From NCBI GenBank assembly GCA_025055835.1, contig JANWWR010000049.1, positions 1-35,390 of the forward strand: DNA of 35,390 nt, given 5' to 3'. The position numbers were made by a program, and so were the translations under genes. Position 1 is the first letter of the stretch; each line of letters opens with the position of its first letter. The stretch comes from Gemmatales bacterium (GTDB lineage Bacteria > Planctomycetota > Planctomycetia > Gemmatales > HRBIN36). The notes below the pieces were generated by a model, which saw only the letters and a list, made by a program, of their open reading frames with translations, did no database searches and was not told where the DNA came from. Of this stretch, positions 8,498-13,659 are shown in pieces.

Positions 8498-10303
8498 TTA
8501 CGGATCAATGCGAGCGGGGGTGCCATCCGTGGTTCCCGACTCGCCCGTTTTCGTCTTTTCCGGCCGGACCGGGATCTCCAGTTTGCCATCGATCTTTTCC
8601 GGTTCCGGAAGGAGCACATGAACCCGCGTCACCGAACCGGCAGACGCTGGGACGACGCCTTCAGCCGGGGTCGCCGAAGTCGCCATGGGGGGCATGGCGG
8701 GACGGGCATTGGGAACCGACTCCCCGGAGGCAGGGGCTGGGCTGTTGCAGCCGGAGCACCCGCCCGGCCCGTTGACGCAGCCGGGACCGCCCGAGCAGCC
8801 GCGGAGTGGATCGCAGAACGGCCCCGTCCACCAGTGCGCCGGGCGATAGCAGCCGTCCGGGCACAAGTCCCGCGGACCGCGGGGAGCTTCCAGGATTCCT
8901 TCCAAGAATAGCTCAAAATCGGTGGGCGTGCGCGTTTCCTGGCCAGGCAGTTTGGTCGTCCGCTGCGTGCAGTCCATCGGATCGACCAGCCGCGGCGTGA
9001 CGATAACCAGCACTTCGATCTCGCGTTCCCGGTAGCTCACCGTCCGCCAGGCGGAACCGAAGAAGGGCAAATCACCCAGGACCGGCACCTTGCTCGTGTT
9101 GGCCACCACCTGGTTTTCCAGCAGGCCGCCCAGGGCGAAGGTCTCGCCGTGGCCCATCTCCACCGTCGTGTGGATGCGATTCGTAGCAAATGACGGAGCG
9201 ACGATGTTCGGATTGCCGATTCCAGCCACGTTCGCGTTGGCGATGGTGCTGACCTCGGCTTCGATCTCCAGCCGGATGCGGCCGTCACCCAGCACCACCG
9301 GCAGGAAGGTCAGCCGGGTGCCGAAGGGCCGGAACTGGATGCCCGAGCCACCACCGCCGCTGATGCCCGCCGCACCCGCCGTACCGTAGGGAGCGTCGCC
9401 GCCGACCAGGAAGGTAGCCGGTCGGCCGCTCAGTGTGACCAAAGTCGGGTTGGCGATGTCCTTCACCAGGCTTTCCTGCCGCAGGGCTTGGAGGAACGTG
9501 TGGATGCCCGAGTTCCGCGTAGTCACGCCGAAGAACAGATTGCCCAGGTTCGGATCGAATCGTCCGATGGGCTGACCGCCCGTACCAAAGATGGCGGGCA
9601 TGGGACTGGTCGGCGGGCTGGCCGGTTCAAACAGAATCGGTTGCTGAACCACCGGCCCGATGGTGCTGCCGAGGTACTGGCCGTTGACGTTCTGGAAGAA
9701 GTTGAAGCCCAACTGCCGCAGTTCCGAGCGGTCCACCGTGGCGACGCACACTTCCAACTGCACCTGCTGCACGCCGCCGACCTTGATGTTGTTCACCACG
9801 CGGAAGCCGTAACCCTGGAGGAAGGAGACCAAAGCGGCCACGTCCTCGGCCACGTCCATATGTCCGGAAACCAGAATCGCTCCCGTGCCGGACAGCGACA
9901 GCGTCACCCGGGCCATCGGGAACTGTCGGTTGACGATGGCCTGGATGTGGCTGAGGTCGGGGATGACGTTGATGATCACGGTGTTGCGTTCGTCCTCCGG
10001 TTCGGTCACGAGAGTGACGCGGGTCGAACCGAGGGCTTTGCCCGTGATCTGGACCACGGTCGGCTGGTCAGGCGCGACCTGGGCGACGTCGATGACGTCG
10101 GCCCGGGACACGACCACGGCCTTGATGTCCTTGCCGTTGGCCGAACGCAGCGTCAGCTTCTGGCCGATGCCGATGTCGTACGTCTCGCGCCCCCCGCCGC
10201 CGGGTTGCGCGTGAACACTCAGACCGGTCAGCGCCAAGGCGGCGAGCAGTCCGAAGACGGCCCAGCCGCGTCGCGGGATCAAAGGATTTGTGTGCGCGTG
10301 CAT
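8498..10303 (-). CDS. rcpA: RcpA/CpaC outer-membrane secretin of the Flp pilus, with Cys-rich tail
   Basis: A 601-residue protein with a signal peptide (hydrophobic GLLAALALTGLSVHA). An N-terminal pilus-secretin domain follows (IGIGQKLTLR...), then a BON-like piece with GYGFRVVNNIKVGGVQQVQLEV. The secretin core contains LVKDIANPTLVTLSGRPATF, VGGDAPYG, ALGGLLENQVV and VLGDLPFFGSAWR. After the core (about residue 455) a ~145-residue extension begins with a Cys-rich stretch (CPDGCYRP, CDPLRGCSGGPGC, GGCSGCNSP), unusual for secretins. ATG at 10303 is chosen because GAGGTG lies six bases upstream and a good signal peptide follows; 39 codons of open frame before it lack these features. It should form the outer-membrane channel for the pilus. 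Confidence 0.95.
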   Translation of the reverse strand: MHAHTNPLIPRRGWAVFGLLAALALTGLSVHAQPGGGGRETYDIGIGQKLTLRSANGKDIKAVVVSRADVIDVAQVAPDQPTVVQITGKALGSTRVTLVTEPEDERNTVIINVIPDLSHIQAIVNRQFPMARVTLSLSGTGAILVSGHMDVAEDVAALVSFLQGYGFRVVNNIKVGGVQQVQLEVCVATVDRSELRQLGFNFFQNVNGQYLGSTIGPVVQQPILFEPASPPTSPMPAIFGTGGQPIGRFDPNLGNLFFGVTTRNSGIHTFLQALRQESLVKDIANPTLVTLSGRPATFLVGGDAPYGTAGAAGISGGGGSGIQFRPFGTRLTFLPVVLGDGRIRLEIEAEVSTIANANVAGIGNPNIVAPSFATNRIHTTVEMGHGETFALGGLLENQVVANTSKVPVLGDLPFFGSAWRTVSYREREIEVLVIVTPRLVDPMDCTQRTTKLPGQETRTPTDFELFLEGILEAPRGPRDLCPDGCYRPAHWWTGPFCDPLRGCSGGPGCVNGPGGCSGCNSPAPASGESVPNARPAMPPMATSATPAEGVVPASAGSVTRVHVLLPEPEKIDGKLEIPVRPEKTKTGESGTTDGTPARIDP

Positions 10304-10372
10304 CCGTTCACCTCGCTTGAAAAAACCGATCCGTCGGGATCTGGTCGGTTCCCGTGAAATCGCCCGCAGAAC

Positions 10373-10412
10373 GATCCTCTCCAGGGCCTTGATCCTGAAG
10401 GCTTCAACGGGG
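10373..10412 (-). repeat. 40-bp imperfect repeat element, copy upstream of rcpA
   Basis: On the minus strand this stretch matches 11515-11554 at 29 of 40 positions, including an unbroken 14-base match CCTGGAGAGGATCG at its 3' end. In the other copy that 3' end supplies the ribosome-binding region of cpaB. Here it lies about 70 bases before the chosen rcpA start. It may be a decayed duplication of a leader segment or a shared regulatory element. Confidence 0.5.
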
Positions 10413-10570
10413 AAGACCACCGGAACGGGCCGTTCTCGGCAGTCTTCCGCCGGCGGACCGCGGGTCAGTCCGCGATGCCGTGCCGCTGGAGAGGATTTCC
10501 CGGCCCTGAGCTGCCCGCACCTCGCCCTTCCCCCCTCCGCCAGGGCGAGATCACGGGCAAGCGTCGGCCG

Positions 10571-11509
10571 TCACGGTTTCTTGACCGAAGACTTGTCTTT
10601 GTCGCCGTCGCTCTTGTCCTTTTCCTCGATCTTCCAGTCGTAGGTCGTCACCTTGTCGCCGAGGATGACCGTCAGGGTCTTCTTTTCCGGCGTCTTGGCC
10701 GTCACCTCGGCCGGCAGTTCGTTGACCGCCGCCGGGACCGTCGGCGCGCTGGGCAACGGCGTGGTTGCCGCGTTGTCCGCCGCACCAGCTCGTTCCTCCG
10801 ATGTCAGATGATTCGCTCCCAGCCGCGTCCCCGTGCTGTCCACGTAGGTCGTGTCATCATGGCGGCGCGGCAACAGGCGGATGGTGCCGGTGTCTTGATA
10901 CAGGGCCAGTTCCTCCGCCTGCTTGTGCGTCACCCGCAGCAGCACGCGGTTAGGCTCCTTGTAGATGGTGCCGTCCGGCTGCTGCACGTCCTGTCCCACG
11001 GCCAAGACCTCGATGTTCTGCAGGATGAACTTCGAGAACGGCTTTTCGTTGGGACTGGAAGTCCGCACGATGGTCGCCTGCACGTCCACGCGGTCGCCAG
11101 GCATCAGGAAGCCGGCCCCGGCGGTGTCGGCGCTCACTTTGACCGACATGGCCAGTTCCCCGGGATTGAGCTTCCAGGTCGGCGACGACTGGGCGGGATC
11201 GACCAGATCGCTCTCGGCGAGCATCTTGCCCTCGCCCAGGGCGGTCTTGAGGACCCGTCCCTTGACCGTCTCGAAATCGGTGACGGCATCCTTGGGAACG
11301 CTGTTCTGATCGAAGAGCCGTTCCTCGAACGCTTCTGGATCCGTCAACCGGGTGTAGCCGTTGATCTTCTTCTTGGCCACCAACACGCGGACTTTCGCCT
11401 CCTCCTTGGGAGCCTGCTGGCCCGCAGACAGGTAGCGGCTGGTCATGAAGCTGGCCACCAGGCCGCACGTCACCGCCACCAACATGAGAATGACCGTTCG
11501 GGGTTTCAT
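10571..11509 (-). CDS. cpaB: CpaB/RcpC Flp pilus assembly protein (SAF domain)
   Basis: A 312-residue protein with an N-terminal membrane anchor (VILMLVAVTCGLVASFMTSRYL, residues 5-26) and then VRVLVAKKKINGYTRL, the start of the SAF domain found in CpaB/RcpC. The core has GKMLAESDLVDP, NPGELAMSVKVSADTAGAGFLMPGDRVDVQAT and LQNIEVLAVGQDV, a classic CpaB order. The C-terminal ~90 residues are Lys/Glu/Ala-rich and less conserved. RcpC/CpaB is periplasmic and acts with the secretin in the Tad outer-membrane complex. It lies between tadV and rcpA. A GAGAGGA ribosome-binding site precedes the ATG. Confidence 0.94.
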   Translation of the reverse strand: MKPRTVILMLVAVTCGLVASFMTSRYLSAGQQAPKEEAKVRVLVAKKKINGYTRLTDPEAFEERLFDQNSVPKDAVTDFETVKGRVLKTALGEGKMLAESDLVDPAQSSPTWKLNPGELAMSVKVSADTAGAGFLMPGDRVDVQATIVRTSSPNEKPFSKFILQNIEVLAVGQDVQQPDGTIYKEPNRVLLRVTHKQAEELALYQDTGTIRLLPRRHDDTTYVDSTGTRLGANHLTSEERAGAADNAATTPLPSAPTVPAAVNELPAEVTAKTPEKKTLTVILGDKVTTYDWKIEEKDKSDGDKDKSSVKKP

Positions 11510-11514
11510 CGTTG

Positions 11515-11554
11515 CGATCCTCTCCAGGTGCCTCAGCTTGAGTGCCTTGACGGG
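11515..11554 (-). repeat. 40-bp imperfect repeat element, copy in the cpaB leader
   Basis: Partner of the element at 10373-10412 (29 of 40 identities; the last 14 bases identical). It ends five bases upstream of the cpaB start codon and includes its ribosome-binding site. The retained similarity outside that site suggests common origin or shared control. Confidence 0.5.
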
Positions 11555-11576
11555 ATTTCCGGGTCACAATCGGGAT

Positions 11577-11594
11577 GGGAAGCCGAAGCTTCCC
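11577..11594 (-). other. UUCG-capped stem-loop between tadV and cpaB
   Basis: On the minus-strand transcript GGGAAGC-TTCG-GCTTCCC forms a perfect 7-bp stem closed by a C(UUCG)G tetraloop, an exceptionally stable hairpin type. No T-run follows. It lies in the 254-base gap between tadV and cpaB, which otherwise shows no gene. It could mark an RNA-processing boundary inside the operon. Confidence 0.55.
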
Positions 11595-11763
11595 GGTTGA
11601 ACTGATATTTCCGGTTCGGCCCGTCTTATCGCTACGACGCTCCCTTGCCGTTTATTTCGACTTGCCGGGCCGCGCGACTTCAACATTTGCGCGTTTGCCA
11701 GAAAATTCGCTTTTGCCGCTGCTGGGGCCTTTATGCCCTTTGCCCACTGTGACGTTCATTCGC

Positions 11764-12354
11764 CTAACCGCCCGACATCAGCAGCAAATACCCCACGAAA
11801 CCGATGCACAGGGGGACGCCGTAAGGCAGCAGGTGCAGGCGGGGCTTGCGTTGCTGGGCCTTCTCGGCAACCTGGTAAATGCTCTTGGAGCGGAACCAGT
11901 CGCCGACGATCTCGGCCACGTTCTTGCGGTTTTGGCGGAAGTCTCCCCGCCACCAGATCATGCCCAGGGCGATGACGCCCCCGATGATCGCGGCGATGGC
12001 AAAGGCGTACACCACGATCCAAAACCCGGCGTACAGGCCGTACATCGCCCCGACCCACGAGCCGAAGCCCATCTGCATCTTCACGTCGCCGGCTCCCATG
12101 CCGCCGATGGCATACACCGGCAGCAGCAGGGCCAGTCCCACCAGCGTCAGAACAAAGCTCGCTCCCAGGTAACTGAAGTCCCCGGCGTAGAGGCTGTTGC
12201 CCAGACCCAGACACCAGCCGCTGACGATGAGTGGAAAGGTGAGCCAATTGGGCACCTTCAGCTTCCAGAAATCGATGATCGCGGCGGTGATCAGGGCCGC
12301 GCACAGGATCAACACCGGGACGTTGCCCAGGGAGAAGAACTTTTCCAGGTCCAT
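11764..12354 (-). CDS. tadV: Prepilin peptidase TadV/CpaA (A24 family)
   Basis: A 196-residue polytopic membrane protein with about five or six helices. Both catalytic Asp motifs of the type IV prepilin aspartic peptidases are present: IIDFWKLKVPNWLTFPL near residues 24-40 and GGMGAGDVKMQMGFG (the GxGD motif) near 87-101. There is no N-methylation domain, as usual for the short CpaA/TadV type. It should cleave the Flp prepilins encoded immediately upstream (12529-13304) after their conserved Gly. It is separated from the pilin genes by an intrinsic terminator hairpin, so its expression depends on read-through or on another promoter. Confidence 0.94.
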   Translation of the reverse strand: MDLEKFFSLGNVPVLILCAALITAAIIDFWKLKVPNWLTFPLIVSGWCLGLGNSLYAGDFSYLGASFVLTLVGLALLLPVYAIGGMGAGDVKMQMGFGSWVGAMYGLYAGFWIVVYAFAIAAIIGGVIALGMIWWRGDFRQNRKNVAEIVGDWFRSKSIYQVAEKAQQRKPRLHLLPYGVPLCIGFVGYLLLMSGG

Positions 12355-12411
12355 GAGCTTGGTACCTTCGCGGGGAGTGAGGTCTGTCTTCCACCGAAAG
12401 ACCGGCCCGAG

Positions 12412-12459
12412 ATAAAAACGGCGGCGTGCCGTGGGGCCGGAGCATCACGGCGCGCCGCC
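12412..12459 (-). terminator. Intrinsic terminator between the pilin genes and tadV
   Basis: On the minus strand a 14-bp stem, GGCGGCGCGCCGTG with its partner CACGGCACGCCGCC (one G-T wobble), is capped by a 12-base loop and followed one base later by TTTTTATC. This is a textbook Rho-independent terminator. Placed after the third-transcribed pilin gene, it would let the pilins be made at far higher levels than the machinery genes. Confidence 0.85.
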
Positions 12460-12528
12460 TCGCTGTCTGTGCAGCCTTGGTCCGAGTTGAGAACGTCGTC
12501 TCGCACCACGCCGCGAAACCGGCCCCTG

Positions 12529-12702
12529 TTAGCTCAGAGCGCCGTTGACCGTGTTGAACGTGCTGCTGGCGCTGGTGCCGACCTGGGTGATCACCGCGAT
12601 GCAGACCACGATGATCAGGGCCAGCATGACGGCATACTCGACCGCCGTCGGGCCGTCTTCGCTCACCACGAAGCGCTTCACCGAATCCAGGAACTTACGC
12701 AT
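12529..12702 (-). CDS. flp: Flp family type IVb pilin, copy nearest tadV
   Basis: A 57-residue prepilin: a short basic leader (MRKFLDSVKRFVVSEDG), the Flp processing site G17-PTAVEY with the mature Glu5 and Tyr6 conserved, a hydrophobic helix (VMLALIIVVCIAVITQV) and a short tail. TadV should cut after Gly17 to give a 40-residue mature pilin. It is almost identical to the neighbouring copy at 12817-12990: the 133 bases from 12531 to 12663 match with a single mismatch. AAAGGAG precedes the ATG. The stop is TAA and the intrinsic terminator at 12459-12412 follows. Confidence 0.95.
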   Translation of the reverse strand: MRKFLDSVKRFVVSEDGPTAVEYAVMLALIIVVCIAVITQVGTSASSTFNTVNGALS

Positions 12703-12742
12703 GGACACGACTCCTTTGAACTAGAACCCGTCCGAATCACGA

Positions 12743-12801
12743 CCGCTTCTCCCTGTGAAGCGGCCGGTGCGTCCCCACAGGACGGCGAGACCGCCTCGCC
12801 G
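12743..12801. other. Two intercistronic stem-loops between pilin genes
   Basis: CCGCTTC (12743-12749) pairs with GAAGCGG (12757-12763), and CGGCGAG (12783-12789) pairs with CTCGCCG (12795-12801). Both are perfect 7-bp stems without T-runs. Such hairpins between abundant pilin cistrons may protect or process the mRNA. No function can be proven from sequence. Confidence 0.5.
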
Positions 12802-12816
12802 ATCGCTGCCCGAAAA

Positions 12817-12990
12817 TCAGCTCAGAGCGCCGTTGACCGTGTTGAACGTGCTGCTGGCGCTGGTGCCGACCTGGGTGATCACCGCGATGCAGACCACGAT
12901 GATCAGGGCCAGCATGACCGCATACTCGACCGCCGTCGGGCCGTCTTCGCTGGTCACGAACCGCTTGACCGATGCCAGGAACTTCTTCAT
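12817..12990 (-). CDS. flp: Flp family type IVb pilin, middle copy
   Basis: A 57-residue prepilin (MKKFLASVKRFVTSEDG leader, cleavage after Gly17, mature PTAVEYAVML...). From residue 15 onward it is identical to the copy at 12529-12702; only the leader differs. At the DNA level 132 of 133 bases match over 12819-12951, so the duplication is recent or kept uniform by gene conversion. AAGGAG lies upstream of the ATG. It should be a main pilus subunit. Confidence 0.95.
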   Translation of the reverse strand: MKKFLASVKRFVTSEDGPTAVEYAVMLALIIVVCIAVITQVGTSASSTFNTVNGALS

Positions 12991-13034
12991 GGTTTCTCCT
13001 TCACGCTGCTTGTCACTTGCCTTGCCTACGGGTC

Positions 13035-13051
13035 GGCCGCACCGTGCGGCC
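13035..13051. other. Intercistronic stem-loop between first and second pilin genes
   Basis: GGCCGCA-CCG-TGCGGCC is a perfect 7-bp stem with a three-base loop in the 140-base gap between two pilin genes. No T-run follows on either strand, so it is more likely an mRNA-stability element than a terminator. Confidence 0.5.
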
Positions 13052-13130
13052 CAACCAACCTCCACCGGGCATCCGTCCGCCGAAATCGGTTGATCCCGAC
13101 TCGCCGTTCGACGCACCAGGTCAGGCTTGA

Positions 13131-13304
13131 TCAACTCAAGGCCCCGGCCGCGTTGTTGAACGACGAGGAAACCGACGTGCCCAGCGTCGTGATCGCCGAA
13201 ATGCAGACGATGATGATGAACGCCAGCATGACGGCGTACTCGACCGCGGTTGGGCCGTCCTCGCTTCGCAGGAAGCGCTCTGTCAGGTGCCACAACCTCC
13301 GCAT
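13131..13304 (-). CDS. flp: Flp family type IVb pilin, first in the operon and divergent in sequence
   Basis: A 57-residue prepilin (MRRLWHLTERFLRSEDG leader, cleavage after Gly17, then PTAVEYAVMLAFIIIVC). It keeps the Glu5/Tyr6 signature but differs from the two downstream pilins at many positions of leader and tail (ITTLGTSVSSSFNNAAG). It is the first gene behind the c-di-GMP riboswitch and terminator; 46 bases separate the terminator T-run from its ATG, and GAGGGG upstream serves as ribosome-binding site. An open frame continues in phase upstream to 13700, but it runs through the riboswitch and is not credible as a longer start. Confidence 0.94.
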   Translation of the reverse strand: MRRLWHLTERFLRSEDGPTAVEYAVMLAFIIIVCISAITTLGTSVSSSFNNAAGALS

Positions 13305-13350
13305 AACCGCCCCTCGCTTCGAAGAATGCTGTTGCCCGACGCCTTGGTGT

Positions 13351-13405
13351 CCCCCAAAAAAGCCGCAAGGCCCGATCACCTCGGAAAAGGTGGCCGGGCC
13401 TTGCG
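13351..13405 (-). terminator. Intrinsic terminator forming the riboswitch expression platform
   Basis: Minus-strand stem CGCAAGGCCCG (13405-13395) pairs perfectly over 11 bp with CGGGCCTTGCG (13374-13364). The 20-base loop holds an inner CACCT/AGGTG stem, and the outer stem is followed by GCTTTTTTGGGG. This is a strong Rho-independent terminator placed 16 bases after the riboswitch and just before the first pilin gene. There is no gene on this strand upstream for it to terminate, so its evident job is conditional attenuation of the leader transcript. Whether ligand turns transcription on or off cannot be decided by eye. Confidence 0.88.
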
Positions 13406-13421
13406 TGCAGCAGGACACCGT

Positions 13422-13510
13422 CCAACCTTTCGGCAGCCTGGCGATCCGGGTTTCCGGACCCATGGCTTTGCGTCCCCGCCTTACGACGGGTTTGCCTTTG
13501 TCGAGGTCGG
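13422..13510 (-). ncRNA. Cyclic di-GMP-I (GEMM) riboswitch of the Tad pilus operon
   Basis: The minus-strand sequence contains the GEMM-I core: GGCAAACC, a stem CCCGTC/GGCGGG capped by the GNRA tetraloop GTAA, then GACGCAAAGCC, a second arm GGTCC...GGATC, and the closing GCTGCCGAAAGG. Flanking CCGACCT (13510-13504) and AGGTTGG (13428-13422) form the basal stem P1 (7 pairs, one G-T). The base equivalent to G20 of the V. cholerae Vc2 aptamer is G (13496), which favours c-di-GMP over the A20 variants that prefer cGAMP. It lies in the leader of the pilin/Tad operon, between a sigma-70-like promoter and an intrinsic terminator. The 355-base gap 13305-13659 is thus regulatory, not coding. Confidence 0.93.
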
Positions 13511-13581
13511 CGACTTGCGATTTGTCGAGGACCGGACGGGTGGCGTCTTCGCCCTGTCCCGTGCATCCTTCACTCGTTTGA

Positions 13582-13610
13582 AACCTAGGTCGCTTCCAAG
13601 GGCTTGTCAA
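13582..13610 (-). promoter_or_regulatory. Sigma-70-type promoter of the riboswitch/flp/tad transcript
   Basis: Minus strand: a perfect -35 box TTGACA (13610-13605), a 17-base spacer and TAGGTT (13587-13582), which keeps the three most conserved -10 bases. Transcription would start near 13575, about 65 bases ahead of the riboswitch, giving a leader of roughly 270 bases before the first pilin ATG. Confidence 0.68.
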
Positions 13611-13659
13611 ATGGCAAACGTCGCAAAAAAGCAAACGCTCCAAAAGGTGGTAGGCTTGA

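Noticed and set aside
12531-12951. Insertion sequence or CRISPR explanation for the pilin-region repeats
   Set aside because: The repeat is explained by gene duplication: it coincides with the flp coding sequences, shows no spacers, no terminal inverted repeats and no transposase.
13422-13510. cGAMP-specific variant of the GEMM riboswitch
   Set aside because: The cGAMP-preferring type typically has A at the position equivalent to Vc2 G20. Here that base is G, so c-di-GMP is the better call, although binding tests could still show mixed specificity.
11575-13581. Plus-strand 668-codon open frame opposite tadV, the pilins and the riboswitch
   Set aside because: It runs against three pilin genes, the prepilin peptidase, two terminators and the GEMM aptamer. 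Its internal repeat is merely the duplicated flp DNA read backwards.
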